This document shows, piece by piece, positions 7,542 to 16,320 of a stretch of 54,758 bases of DNA. The notes beneath the pieces were generated by a model, which was not told where the DNA came from, did not search any database, and saw only the letters and a list, made by a program, of their open reading frames with translations. The DNA is from Tritonibacter litoralis (lineage in GTDB: Bacteria > Pseudomonadota > Alphaproteobacteria > Rhodobacterales > Rhodobacteraceae). Positions within the stretch are counted from its first letter, which is position 1. Every line of letters starts with the position of its first letter. The translations under genes were made by a program, and so were the position numbers. Where the stretch lies: assembly GCF_009496005.1 (NCBI RefSeq), contig NZ_WIBF01000016.1, positions 1 to 54,758 of the forward strand. Direction: 5' to 3'.

Positions 7542-10276
7542 CACGCGCACCCGTCGCCAGCCTGTCGGCGGTCACCCACCGCTATGGCCCCACGTCCGCC
7601 CTGTCCGACGTCACGCTGGATATCCCGGCGGGCTGCATGGCGGGGCTGATCGGCCCGGACGGCGTCGGCAAATCGACTCTGCTGGCGCTGATCGCGGGGG
7701 TGCGAAAACTGCAGACCGGCGGCGCCACCGTGCTGGGCGGCGATATCACCGCGCGTGACCATCTCAGGGCGTGCAACCACCGCATCGCCTATATGCCTCA
7801 GGGTCTGGGCCGGAACCTTTACCCCACCCTGTCGGTCACCGAAAACCTCGATTTCTTCGGCCGCCTGTTCGGTCAGCCGGAGGCAGAGCGCCGGGCGCGT
7901 ATCAGCGATCTGTTGAAAGCAACCGGGCTTGATCCGTTCCCGGACCGGCCGGCCGGGAAGCTGTCGGGAGGGATGAAGCAGAAGCTCTCGCTCTGCTCGG
8001 CCCTGATCCATGATCCCGACCTGGTGATCCTTGACGAACCCACCACCGGCGTCGATCCGCTGTCACGGCAACAGTTCTGGGATCTGATCGACCACATCCG
8101 CGAAGAGCGACCGACGATGAGCGTCATCGTCGCCACCGCCTACATGGAGGAAGCGGAACGTTTCGACTGGCTGACTGCGATGAATGCGGGAAAGGTCATC
8201 TCTACCGGGTCGCCCGACGAAATTCGCACCGCCGCCGAACAACCAACCCTGGAAAAAGCCTTCATCGCCCTGCTGCCCGAGGCCGAGCGTCAAGGCCACC
8301 ATGATATCGTGGTGCCGCCGCGCCAGAGTGTCAGCGGCCTACCCGCCATCGAAGCACAGGGGCTGACCTGCCGTTTCGGCGATTTCACCGCCGTCGATCA
8401 TGTCGAGTTCCAGATCGAGCCGGGAGAGATCTTCGGATTTCTCGGCTCCAACGGCTGCGGCAAAACGACGACGATGAAAATGCTGACCGGGCTGCAAAAG
8501 GCCAGCGAAGGCAAGGCGCTGCTGTTTGGCGAGGCGCTGGACCCGGACGACATGGCGACCCGTCAACGCGTGGGCTACATGTCGCAAGCGTTTTCGCTTT
8601 ATGGCGAACTGACGGTCCGGCAAAATCTGGAGCTTCACGCCCAGCTCTATCAGTTGCCAATCGAGACGCGCGCCGGTCGGATCGCGGAAATGCTCGCCAC
8701 CTTCGATCTGGCTGAGGACGCGGACAAGCGGCCGGACGGGCTGCCTCTGGGCATCCGCCAGCGCCTGCAGCTTGCGGTGGCAATGATTCACGCGCCCGAG
8801 ATCCTGATCCTCGACGAGCCGACTTCGGGCGTCGATCCGGTCGCGCGGGACGGGTTCTGGCAGCACCTGATCAAGCTGTCGCGCGATGACGGCGTGACGA
8901 TCTTTGTCTCGACCCATTTCATGAACGAGGCCGAACGCTGCGACCGGATATCGCTTATGCACGCGGGCAACGTTCTTGCGATCGGAACGCCCGACGAGCT
9001 CGCCCGAAGCAAAGGCACTGACGACCTCGAAGAAGCGTTTGTCGGATATCTGCGCGAAGCGGGAGGTGGCGCTGGCAACGATGCGGGCGACGCGCCATCC
9101 CAGACACCGGCCACGGCCTTGCCGGGGCGGCAGCAAGACCCACATCCCCCGTTCGACATCGCCCGGCTTTGGGCCTTTGCGCGGCGCGAGTCGATCGAGA
9201 TCCTGCGCGACCGCATGCGGCTGACCTTTGCGTTCCTGGGCCCGATCATTCTGATGCTGACATTCGGTTATGGCATCTCGCTTGATGTGCAAAATCTTAC
9301 CTACGCGGTGTTTGATCGTGACCAGAGCGCGGAAAGCCGTGAACTGCTGGAGAGCTTTTCCGGCTCGCGTTACTTCGCCGAAAGACCGGCAGCAGGCAGT
9401 ACGGCCGAGCTGGACGCCCGGATGCGAAGCTCTGAACTGGCCGTCGCGATCGAGGTGCCGCCCGGGTTCGGCAAATCTCTGTTGCGCGGTGACAGGCCCG
9501 AAGTCCGGATTGCCGTCGACGGCGCGATGCCGTTCCGGGCCGAGACCACACGCGGGTATCTGCAGGGGCTTGCCGTATCCTACATGTCCGATCAGACAGA
9601 ACGGCTTTATGGCCGTCCGTTCGATCCGTCGGCGGCCTCTGTCGAAACCCGGTTCCGCTACAATCAGGCCTTCAAGAGCGTCTTTGCGATGATCCCCTCG
9701 GTCATCATGTTGATGCTGGTGCTGATCCCGTCCATGATGGCGGCAATGGGCGTCGTGCGGGAAAAGGAAACCGGTTCGATCGCCAATTTCCGATCCACGC
9801 CTGTCACCCGGACCGAGTTCATTCTGGGTAAGCAACTGCCCTATGTCGTCATCGCAATGCTCAGTTTTGCCACGCTGATCGCCGTGTCCTATGGCGTCTT
9901 CAGCGTGCCGCTCAAAGGCTCGGTCGCGGCGCTTTTCGTCGGCACGCTGCTCTATGTTCTGGCAACCACGGGCTTTGGCGTTCTGATCTCGACATTCACG
10001 CGCACACAGGTTGCCGCAACCTTTGCCGCCGCGGTCATTTCGATTATCCCGGCGGTCAACTTCTCGGGCCTTCTGATTCCGGTTTCGTCGCTTTCGGGTG
10101 GCGGACGACTGATCGGGTTGGCCTTTCCTTCGGCCTGGTATCAACAGATCAGCGTGGGGACATTCACCAAAAGCCTCGGGTTTGATCAGCTCTGGCACAA
10201 CCACGCGGCGCTGGCGGGTTTCGCCGTCCTGTTCATCGCCGTGTCAGTCCTTGCCCTGAGCAAGCAGGAGAAATGA
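7538..10276 (+). CDS. rbbA: RbbA-type fused ABC transporter (two ATPase domains plus ABC-2 permease)
   Basis: A 912-residue protein, essentially the length of E. coli RbbA. ATPase domain 1 has Walker A GPDGVGKST (residues 39-47), signature LSGGMKQ and Walker B LVILDEPT. Domain 2 has GSNGCGKTT near residue 303, a degenerate signature (LPLGIRQ) and ILILDEPTSGVDP. From about residue 545 an ABC-2 permease follows with a large extracytoplasmic loop and six hydrophobic helices. RbbA was named for ribosome binding, but the operon (HlyD adaptor before, second permease after) points to an exporter. Start and stop overlap or abut the neighbours, so all three are one transcript. Confidence 0.8.
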   Translation: MTRAPVASLSAVTHRYGPTSALSDVTLDIPAGCMAGLIGPDGVGKSTLLALIAGVRKLQTGGATVLGGDITARDHLRACNHRIAYMPQGLGRNLYPTLSVTENLDFFGRLFGQPEAERRARISDLLKATGLDPFPDRPAGKLSGGMKQKLSLCSALIHDPDLVILDEPTTGVDPLSRQQFWDLIDHIREERPTMSVIVATAYMEEAERFDWLTAMNAGKVISTGSPDEIRTAAEQPTLEKAFIALLPEAERQGHHDIVVPPRQSVSGLPAIEAQGLTCRFGDFTAVDHVEFQIEPGEIFGFLGSNGCGKTTTMKMLTGLQKASEGKALLFGEALDPDDMATRQRVGYMSQAFSLYGELTVRQNLELHAQLYQLPIETRAGRIAEMLATFDLAEDADKRPDGLPLGIRQRLQLAVAMIHAPEILILDEPTSGVDPVARDGFWQHLIKLSRDDGVTIFVSTHFMNEAERCDRISLMHAGNVLAIGTPDELARSKGTDDLEEAFVGYLREAGGGAGNDAGDAPSQTPATALPGRQQDPHPPFDIARLWAFARRESIEILRDRMRLTFAFLGPIILMLTFGYGISLDVQNLTYAVFDRDQSAESRELLESFSGSRYFAERPAAGSTAELDARMRSSELAVAIEVPPGFGKSLLRGDRPEVRIAVDGAMPFRAETTRGYLQGLAVSYMSDQTERLYGRPFDPSAASVETRFRYNQAFKSVFAMIPSVIMLMLVLIPSMMAAMGVVREKETGSIANFRSTPVTRTEFILGKQLPYVVIAMLSFATLIAVSYGVFSVPLKGSVAALFVGTLLYVLATTGFGVLISTFTRTQVAATFAAAVISIIPAVNFSGLLIPVSSLSGGGRLIGLAFPSAWYQQISVGTFTKSLGFDQLWHNHAALAGFAVLFIAVSVLALSKQEK

Positions 10277-10277
10277 C

Positions 10278-11405
10278 ATGACGCAATGGCTCGCCAATGT
10301 CTTCCGGCTTGGGCTCAAGGAACTCAGCAGCCTGCGCGCCGATCCGGTTCTGATCCTGCTGATCGTCTATGTGTTCAGCTTTGCGGTCTATTCAGTGGCA
10401 ACCGGCGCCAAGCTCGAAGTCTCGAACGCGTCTGTCGCCTATGTCGATCAGGACCGTTCGGCGCTGACCGGGCGCATTCTGGGTGCGATCCTGCCGCCCG
10501 AATTCAATCCGCCGCAGGAAATCGCAGCGAACGAGGTCGAACGTGTCATGGACAGCGGCCAGTTCGTATTCGTGTTGTCGTTTCCGCCGGCATTCGAGGC
10601 TGACGTGCTGAACAACCGCAAACCCCAGGTGCAGATCAACGTCGATGCCACCGCGATGGCGCAGGCCGGCAACGGGTCGGTGTTCCTTCAGCACATCATC
10701 CGCACCGAAGTCGCCAAGTTCGTTTCCGGAGATGATGCCGCAACGACGCTGCCGATTGATCTGGTCGTCACCTCGAAGTTCAACCCGAACCTGAATTCCG
10801 TCTGGTTTTCCTCCGTTATGCAGATCATCAACAACATCACCATCCTGTCGGTGCTGTTGACCGGAGCGGCGCTGATACGCGAGCGCGAACACGGCACGAT
10901 CGAGCATTTGCTGGTGATGCCCGTCACCCCGTCCGAGATCATGGTCGCAAAGATCTGGGCCAACGGCCTTGCGATTGTCGTCGCCGCCATCCTGTCGCTC
11001 TGGATTGTCGTGCAGACCATACTTGCCGTTCCGATCGCGGGGTCGATACCGCTCTTTATATTCGGCGCGGTGCTTTATCTCGTCTCCGTCACTGGGCTTG
11101 GCATTCTTCTAGCGACGTTCACGACGTCGATGCCGCAGTTCGGCCTGTTGTCGCTCCCGGTTCTCGTCATCATGAACCTGTTGTCCGGCAGCACGACCCC
11201 GATGGAAAGCATGCCGGTCTGGCTTCAGAACGTGATGCAACTGGCGCCGTCGACCCATTTCGTCGCCTTCTCGCAGGCCATTCTCTATCGCGGCGCCGGA
11301 TTGGAAATCGTTTGGCCAAACATGGTTGTCATGGTCGCGCTGAGCGCAGTGTTTTTCCTCGTCGCTCTAAAGCGGTTCCGGGTAACCATGGCCACAGTTC
11401 ATTGA
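10278..11405 (+). CDS. ABC-2 type permease (YhhJ/YbhR-like)
   Basis: A 375-residue inner-membrane permease: one N-terminal helix (PVLILLIVYVFSFAVYSVA), a roughly 150-residue extracytoplasmic domain, then five or six helices including the conserved EREHGTIEHLLVMPVTPSEI segment. It starts one base after the RbbA-type stop and has the same length as E. coli YhhJ. It presumably pairs with the fused permease to form the export channel for the HlyD adaptor. No terminator with a clear T run follows within 100 bases. Confidence 0.82.
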   Translation: MTQWLANVFRLGLKELSSLRADPVLILLIVYVFSFAVYSVATGAKLEVSNASVAYVDQDRSALTGRILGAILPPEFNPPQEIAANEVERVMDSGQFVFVLSFPPAFEADVLNNRKPQVQINVDATAMAQAGNGSVFLQHIIRTEVAKFVSGDDAATTLPIDLVVTSKFNPNLNSVWFSSVMQIINNITILSVLLTGAALIREREHGTIEHLLVMPVTPSEIMVAKIWANGLAIVVAAILSLWIVVQTILAVPIAGSIPLFIFGAVLYLVSVTGLGILLATFTTSMPQFGLLSLPVLVIMNLLSGSTTPMESMPVWLQNVMQLAPSTHFVAFSQAILYRGAGLEIVWPNMVVMVALSAVFFLVALKRFRVTMATVH

Positions 11406-11516
11406 GTCCACCTGATTGATCCGGAGAACAAACAACCAGCAATCCGATGAGTGCGCCAAATTAAGGTGGATTTCGACAACTTAAAACACGGCAACTAACC
11501 AGGGAAAGGCAAAGCC

Positions 11517-11672
11517 ATGAAAAGACTAACTCAGATCACACTTGTAACACTGGCACTCGTCCTCGCCGGATGTACCGAACCCGGACATTATCCTGTCAGT
11601 GGTGAAGAATGCGGTCCGAATGATCCGGTTCTTGAACTGGATGCGAATGACTGCGGCGTACCGGGCATATAG
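11517..11672 (+). CDS. small lipoprotein, 51 residues
   Basis: The protein begins MKRLTQITLVTLALVLAGC, a signal peptide with a LAGC lipobox, so Cys19 should be lipidated and the mature form has only 33 residues. The mature part has two further cysteines (EECGP, NDCGV) that could pair in the periplasm. A GGGAAAGG stretch lies about 10 bases upstream of the ATG. It follows the exporter operon after 111 bases. Function unknown. Confidence 0.6.
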   Translation: MKRLTQITLVTLALVLAGCTEPGHYPVSGEECGPNDPVLELDANDCGVPGI

Positions 11673-11680
11673 GCCAATCA

Positions 11681-11827
11681 ATGCCCGACGACGCCAACAC
11701 GCGTGGAGACACGGCTTCCCTAACTTTCGACAGCAATGTCGATCTTTACCGCATCGAAACCGATGAGGAAGCCGTCATCGCCCACGCGGTTCGCCGGTCT
11801 TTCGCTCGACCGGGCAAGATTGCGTGA
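11681..11827 (+). pseudogene. probable acetate kinase C-terminal remnant
   Basis: A 48-codon open frame whose residues SNVDLYRIETDEEAVIAHAV resemble the AckA tail; the intact AckA at 755 ends SSVDVLVLPTDEEAVIANAT. The shared TDEEAVIA plus upstream (S/N)VD spacing suggests a leftover 3' end of another acetate kinase gene, now read from an ATG 8 bases after the lipoprotein stop. It ends 7 bases before the GNAT start, so it might still be translated. A chance match over so short a frame cannot be excluded. Confidence 0.45.
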
Positions 11828-11834
11828 GGGCACC

Positions 11835-12434
11835 ATGGTCAAGGATAAGTTTGAAACGACTCTGCGCGACGGCGCGCGGGTTCTCATCCGCCCGGTGCTG
11901 CCTGAAGACAGGCACCTTCTGGAGATAGGTTTCGAGCATGTGTCGCAGACCTCACGCTACTTCCGGTTTCTCGCTCCCAAGAGCCGGCTCAGCGACCGCG
12001 ATCTGGACCTCTTCACGACAAGCCATGGCGACGATCACGTCGCCATGGGCGCGCTGGAAATCGACGCCGAACCGGCACAACCGGTAGGGATTGCGCGCTA
12101 TGTCCGGCTGTCGGATCGGCGCGATGCGGCGGAGATCGCCGTTACGGTGGTCGACGACTATCAGGGTCTTGGCCTCGGTTGCATCCTGATCGGCGCGCTT
12201 GCTCGTCATGCGGCGTCAGACGGGATTACGCATTTCGTTGCCCTTGTTCACGAGGACAATCGCAAGATGCTGCATCTGTTCAAAGAGCTTGACGCGCAGG
12301 TGGAGTCCGATGCGGGCGGAGAAGTGGAACTGAGAATCCCCCTTCACCGTGATCCCGCCGCGTATCCGAACACGAAGACCGGCGACGCCTTTCGCGACGT
12401 CTATCGCCTTGCCGCGGGTGATTTCGGCAAATAG
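11835..12434 (+). CDS. GNAT-family N-acetyltransferase
   Basis: A 199-residue cytoplasmic protein with the acetyl-CoA pyrophosphate loop in VVDDYQGLGLGCILIGALARHA and an N-terminal GARVLIRPVLPEDRHLL strand-helix unit typical of GNAT proteins. I chose the ATG at 11835, preceded by GAGGG; the frame stays open upstream but that part overlaps the small acetate kinase-like remnant. Related GNAT domains sit beside acyl-CoA and Pta/AckA genes elsewhere and can acetylate metabolic enzymes. The target here is not evident. Confidence 0.75.
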   Translation: MVKDKFETTLRDGARVLIRPVLPEDRHLLEIGFEHVSQTSRYFRFLAPKSRLSDRDLDLFTTSHGDDHVAMGALEIDAEPAQPVGIARYVRLSDRRDAAEIAVTVVDDYQGLGLGCILIGALARHAASDGITHFVALVHEDNRKMLHLFKELDAQVESDAGGEVELRIPLHRDPAAYPNTKTGDAFRDVYRLAAGDFGK

Positions 12435-12939
12435 CCTGGATAAGGATTTGGCCTTGGGCGGTCAAAATGCGCAGATGCGGCGCTCAATTCCACAGAGCCA
12501 TTGAGCCGGATACGGAAGAGGCCGCGAAGGGTCCAGGTGGGAGTCGCACATCGGCGTGGCATGAATGACCGATAGAGAGAATTCGCCGCGTTACAGTATC
12601 TTCGTCGCCGCAACTGCCCACGTCCGTTTCGACATTCTGCATCTGCATCCGCATCCGCTGCGCTGGCACAAGTCTGGATTGTCCGATCTGACGACGGCGA
12701 AGGTCCGGTTTCGGATCCCTCTTCGTCTCTTCAATGTCCGCTCCGGTGACATGTGCTGCGTCGCGGAATTAAGTCCGCTGCAAGTGCAAATTCATGCTGC
12801 GTCAGCAAAGGTCAGAAACTCAATGACGGCAAAGTCCGCTCTCCGGACAAACGCACCGAAAGCAGCGAAGGGCCGGTATTTGAACAACTCAGCACGCTAA
12901 AATTCTCGCAGCATGATGGCAAAGCTGTCTTTGTCAGCG
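12435..12939. other. intergenic stretch without supported gene
   Basis: About 500 bases between the GNAT gene and the convergent secreted protein at 12940. Open frames exist on both strands (up to 111 residues at 12565-12900), but they have unconvincing composition (Arg, His, Asn and Ser rich), no good ribosome binding site and no motif. I see no clear terminator or repeat. Confidence 0.5.
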
Positions 12940-13635
12940 CTAGTAGTTCACCTGTTCGAAGCCGTAGTTGCCCTCATAGTCACGCCAATCGACGAAGACA
13001 GATCGGTGATAGATACCCGGGCAATTCTGGCCCCAACGTTCAAGTCCCACATGGGCCTCGGGCAGGGCAGTTATGGAAGATCGCTGCCATGAGAAATCGC
13101 CTTGGGTCCCGTAGGTGCCGAGGACCACGGTCGCGCTTCGGTTACAATCCCCATCGCGCCCGGACTCGTGCTGTCGTGCATACCGTACATCGAAGACGCG
13201 GATGGACCGCACGAAATTGAACTCTAGCCCGCTGATATCGATGTCCGCGCGGTCCTGAACAAGCCGAAGGGTGAAGTCTGTGGGAACGAGATTATCTACT
13301 GGCAAGGATTGAAGCGGTCGACGGCTGTCGGTTCGGTACAAGGCTTCAAAGATGTGGCCAGCGTCGTTTTGTAACCGATCGTTCTCGTAGGAGGCGCCCA
13401 TGGGACAGCGCCAGATTTGCAGCGGTGGTTCGACCGGCCAAGGTGTAATCCGCCGGATAAATTCGGCGCGGGCTCGGGCGCAAGGGACGGAAGCAGGCCA
13501 GCCGCCAGACAGGCACAGGAGGATCGCGCAATCGATCGGGTATGTCTGCGCGCGGGCGGGTATCGGTAGCGAAGAACCTGTCACGGTCAAAGCGACTGCG
13601 ACCGAGGGGAGGAGTTTTTTGAGTAAATGGCGCAT
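12940..13635 (-). CDS. secreted protein of unknown function
   Basis: A 231-residue protein with a signal peptide (MRHLLKKLLPSVAVALTVTG, cleavage probably after ARA). The mature part starts QTYPIDCAILLCLSGGWPAS, continues with conserved-looking ITPWPVEPPLQIWRCPMGAS, and has six or more cysteines, fitting a disulfide-rich periplasmic protein. The ATG at 13635 is preceded by GGAGG and beats an in-frame start 12 codons upstream. Proteins of this type occur, as I recall, on alphaproteobacterial plasmids near transfer genes; I cannot name a function. Confidence 0.7.
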   Translation of the reverse strand: MRHLLKKLLPSVAVALTVTGSSLPIPARAQTYPIDCAILLCLSGGWPASVPCARARAEFIRRITPWPVEPPLQIWRCPMGASYENDRLQNDAGHIFEALYRTDSRRPLQSLPVDNLVPTDFTLRLVQDRADIDISGLEFNFVRSIRVFDVRYARQHESGRDGDCNRSATVVLGTYGTQGDFSWQRSSITALPEAHVGLERWGQNCPGIYHRSVFVDWRDYEGNYGFEQVNY

Positions 13636-13662
13636 TCTGAGGAACCTCCATGACCGGAGTCC

Positions 13663-13702
13663 AGCATACATACGATAATATACTTTCGCAACACAAAGTA
13701 TA
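13663..13702 (-). promoter_or_regulatory. candidate promoter and inverted repeat upstream of the secreted protein gene
   Basis: On the minus strand TTGCGA and TATGCT are separated by 17 bases, a plausible sigma-70 promoter for the gene starting at 13635. A perfect inverted repeat (TATACTTT / AAAGTATA, arms at 13679-13686 and 13695-13702) overlaps the -35 region and could be an operator. The stretch is clearly more A+T-rich than its surroundings. Confidence 0.4.
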
Positions 13703-13859
13703 AATACGCATAATGAAGTTTATGTTAAAAGAACTGAGTTTTACTACTATTGACGCAAACCCGCTGACCAATTTGCTCGCAGCGACGGTTCAAATTGGGC
13801 CTTTATTTCCGATACCCCGTCATGCGGAGAAAGTCAGCTTTGGCGGTGATAGCATTAAC

Positions 13860-14408
13860 TCAGACGAACCGCCGCACCTTTGCGGAGTAGTTCTCGAACG
13901 CGATGCCGTATTGATCCTTCAGCCAAGGTTCCTCAGAAAATGGCGCGGTAATAAGCACCACTATTCCAGCCAGTCCGACGACCATGGCCCAAGGCGCTGC
14001 TGATAAGATCATCCAGCCACATACTATGACAATGTCAGCCATATACTGCGGGTTCCGAGAGTAGCGGTACATGCCCTCGGTGCGTAGGGTACCCTTGGCT
14101 CCACCCGTCTGCTGCACCCCAAAATGTGAGACTTCCATCCATACGACGACGTTGCCGATCATGATGAGTGGCAGGCCGACGCCAAACCGCGCCCAACTCG
14201 GTATGGCCAGATCAGCCCAGCCCCAGACACCAAGCAGGATGAGAACCCCGAACAGTGTGAATGTTGGCACCCAGACAAGGAAAGGCGTGAGTGTCATGTA
14301 GCGTTCTGGCGGCCATATCCGCCGATCAGGAAAAGCAATCGACCAGAGGATTCCTGCAAGGGTCATAGCAGCAACCCCAAGACCCAGAATAATGAGAAAG
14401 CCCTGCAT
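13860..14408 (-). CDS. membrane methyltransferase of the isoprenylcysteine carboxylmethyltransferase (ICMT)/PEMT-like family
   Basis: About 182 residues with four or five hydrophobic helices and the family C-terminal pattern GMYRYSRNPQYMADIV followed by FSEEPWLKDQYGIAFENYSAKVRRF, which in this fold binds S-adenosylmethionine and closes the active site. Two adjacent ATGs at 14411 and 14408 are possible; the second is better spaced from GGAGG. It overlaps the CDF gene stop. The substrate is unknown; bacterial members act on lipids or small molecules rather than prenylated proteins. Confidence 0.75.
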   Translation of the reverse strand: MQGFLIILGLGVAAMTLAGILWSIAFPDRRIWPPERYMTLTPFLVWVPTFTLFGVLILLGVWGWADLAIPSWARFGVGLPLIMIGNVVVWMEVSHFGVQQTGGAKGTLRTEGMYRYSRNPQYMADIVIVCGWMILSAAPWAMVVGLAGIVVLITAPFSEEPWLKDQYGIAFENYSAKVRRFV

Positions 14409-15043
14409 CATGCCTCCACATGCTGGTAGTCGACTATTTCTCGCCGCTCTGCGAGGGCTTGCCGCACGATCTGGAAAGCGGACGACAGGAACAGTCCAGC
14501 CATGATTGTTGCGACGATCAGGTCAGGCCAACCTGTTGCGGTCCCCCAGACGCCCAAGGCTGCGAACATGACTGCGACGTTGCCGATGGCGTCATTGCGC
14601 GAGCATAGCCAGACAGACCGCACGTTTGCGTCACCGTCTTTGTAGCGCACCAGCAAGAACACACTGGCAAGGTTCGTGAGCAAAGCCAGAAAGCCAACAG
14701 CGCCCATAATCTCAGCTGTAGGAACCCCGACATAGAAGACGCGGTAGACGGTCGATCCGAGTACCCACAACCCCATGAGTAATAGACTAAACCCCTTGAA
14801 TAGCGCGGCGTTGGTGCGGGCGCGAAGCGAGGTACCAATCACGGCCAGTGAAATGCCATAGGTCATCGCATCACCCGCGAAGTCGAGTGCATCGGCTTGC
14901 AAAGCCTGCGACTTGGCCAAGTGGCCCGCCGTCATTTCAACAGCGAACATCGTGGCGTTCAGGGCAATGACGATCCAGAGCCGCCGTTTGTAGTCGTCCG
15001 ATACGCCGTCAAACTTGGCGGCATGTCCACAGCAACCGGCCAT
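14408..15043 (-). CDS. cation diffusion facilitator (CDF) transporter
   Basis: A 211-residue inner-membrane protein with about six helices. Helix 2 has the metal-site pattern in QADALDFAGDAMTYGISL, and helix 5 has RNDAIGNVAVMF, the usual positions of CDF metal ligands. The N terminus carries MAGCCGHAAKFD, a likely metal-binding Cys/His cluster. It lacks the usual C-terminal cytoplasmic metallochaperone-like domain. Start and stop overlap both operon neighbours by 1-4 bases. With a PbrR/CadR-like MerR regulator and operator upstream, export of Zn, Cd or Pb is the best guess. Confidence 0.85.
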   Translation of the reverse strand: MAGCCGHAAKFDGVSDDYKRRLWIVIALNATMFAVEMTAGHLAKSQALQADALDFAGDAMTYGISLAVIGTSLRARTNAALFKGFSLLLMGLWVLGSTVYRVFYVGVPTAEIMGAVGFLALLTNLASVFLLVRYKDGDANVRSVWLCSRNDAIGNVAVMFAALGVWGTATGWPDLIVATIMAGLFLSSAFQIVRQALAERREIVDYQHVEA

Positions 15044-15813
15044 CAGATCGCTCCTTGCATTTCATGGGTTGTTTGCGTTGGAACGAGGTTTGCCTCGCCT
15101 CCGGGAATCTTCGGCACATGACCATTGCGCATCATCTTGACGCGGTGGTTCATCCAGTGCCGAACGAGCACGCGGTAGAGGATGCCCTTCACGCCAGTCA
15201 GCTGACGACGGGTTGCATAGAAGGTATCAGGATCGTCAAAGGTGCCGAAGTCGTGGTTGATGCCGGTCTTTTGGATGTAAGTGCTGGCCTCTCGCCATTC
15301 GACGTTCGGGTCCTGCAGGCAATCTGTGCCCGCACCGTAGGCGCAGAGAGATTGGCGCTCAGGAAAGGCACCTTGGAGAGCCGCGAGGACAGGGGCATCC
15401 AGAATGAAGCCCTCAAGGTTCAACCACTGACCATCATGAAAGACTTCGACCCACGAGTGGATGATGTTGCGGGGGGCAAGCGGATAGACCAGTTCCGGCA
15501 CCACGCCGCGCTGCAGCCGCTTGTCGATGGTGAAGCCATGAAAGCGGCACGGCACACCAACGGCGCGCAGGAGCGCCATGAGCAAAGTGCCCTTGGTGTT
15601 GCACTGCCCGTAGCCGTCAGCCAACACCCTAGATGCTGGCAAAGCATGATCGGAGTTGTAGCCGAAGAGAATTTCGTTTCGCACGAAGTCATACACAGCG
15701 CCGATCCGGTCAGTCTGTGAAAGGCTCAGCCAGCCCCGGTCAGCGATAAGGCGCTGAATGGGTGTCGCTTCGAAATCCAGAAGGGGTGTCGGGGACATGT
15801 ATTGGTCGGTCAT
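15043..15813 (-). CDS. transglutaminase-like domain protein
   Basis: A 256-residue protein without a signal peptide. The papain-like triad is visible: Cys in DGYGQCNTKG, His in NIIHSWVEVF and Asp in LEGFILD. Many transglutaminase-fold proteins are cysteine proteases or amidases rather than crosslinkers. It is the first gene of the MerR-controlled operon with the CDF transporter and the ICMT-like methyltransferase. The combination is unusual, and its part in metal resistance is unknown. Confidence 0.8.
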   Translation of the reverse strand: MTDQYMSPTPLLDFEATPIQRLIADRGWLSLSQTDRIGAVYDFVRNEILFGYNSDHALPASRVLADGYGQCNTKGTLLMALLRAVGVPCRFHGFTIDKRLQRGVVPELVYPLAPRNIIHSWVEVFHDGQWLNLEGFILDAPVLAALQGAFPERQSLCAYGAGTDCLQDPNVEWREASTYIQKTGINHDFGTFDDPDTFYATRRQLTGVKGILYRVLVRHWMNHRVKMMRNGHVPKIPGGEANLVPTQTTHEMQGAI

Positions 15814-15841
15814 GACGGCCTCTTGAGTCTGTGTCCCACCT

Positions 15842-15872
15842 TATCTACAATCTCTAGTGACTAGAGGTTCAA
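15842..15872 (-). promoter_or_regulatory. MerR-type promoter/operator for the transglutaminase-CDF-ICMT operon
   Basis: On the minus strand TTGAAC and TAGATA are separated by 19 bases, the overlong spacing of MerR-activated promoters. The spacer holds the perfect dyad CTCTAGT-C-ACTAGAG, close to the PbrR/CadR/ZntR operator type. Transcription would start about 20 bases before the transglutaminase ATG at 15813. The divergent merR gene begins 12 bases beyond the other side. Confidence 0.85.
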
Positions 15873-15883
15873 GAGGTTTCTTA

Positions 15884-16300
15884 ATGTTTTCTATCGGCGA
15901 GCTTTCAAAGCGCACAAAGGTCAAAGTTCCAACGATACGCTACTATGAGGAAATGGGGCTTCTGGCCGAAGCCGAGCGCACGAGCGGCAATCAAAGGCGC
16001 TACGACAAAGCGGGGTTGGAACGGCTGAGTTTCATCCGCCATGCACGCGACCTGGGTTTCTCGATTGAGGCGATCTCATCGCTCATTGAGCTACAAGAGC
16101 ACCCGGACCAATCTTGCGAGGCCGCAACAGAAATTGCCACCTCTCAACTTGTGGATGTGCGTGAGAAAATCAAGCGACTTAAGCTATTGGAAAAGGAGCT
16201 TTCGCGCATAACCAAGGGCTGTGATGGACACGGGATTTCGGAAGACTGTTATGTGCTTGCGTCTCTTGCCGATCATGATTTCTGCAGCAGGGATCACTGA
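15884..16300 (+). CDS. MerR-family metal-responsive regulator (PbrR/CadR/ZntR-like)
   Basis: A 138-residue regulator: N-terminal winged helix-turn-helix (IGELSKRTKVKVPTIRYYEEMGLL), long dimer helix, and a C-terminal metal loop. Cysteines at HPDQSCEAAT, KGCDGHG, SEDCYVL and DHDFC match the three-Cys pattern of Pb/Cd/Zn sensors rather than the short CueR loop. I chose the ATG at 15884 (MFSIGELS); the frame is open nine codons upstream into the operator. It lies divergent from the operon it should control. Confidence 0.85.
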   Translation: MFSIGELSKRTKVKVPTIRYYEEMGLLAEAERTSGNQRRYDKAGLERLSFIRHARDLGFSIEAISSLIELQEHPDQSCEAATEIATSQLVDVREKIKRLKLLEKELSRITKGCDGHGISEDCYVLASLADHDFCSRDH

Positions 16301-16320
16301 CGCCGATAGCGGACTTTTCA

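Noticed and set aside
8339-10204. 621-residue reverse frame opposite the RbbA-type gene
   Set aside because: Shadow frame, rich in Arg, Asp, Gly and His, without domains; the forward frame has intact ABC motifs.
12565-12900. 111-residue forward frame
   Set aside because: No motif, unusual composition and no convincing ribosome binding site; treated as spacer.
13713-14003. 96-residue forward frame opposite the ICMT-like gene
   Set aside because: Mostly antisense to a gene with clear family motifs; its first part is A+T-rich promoter DNA.
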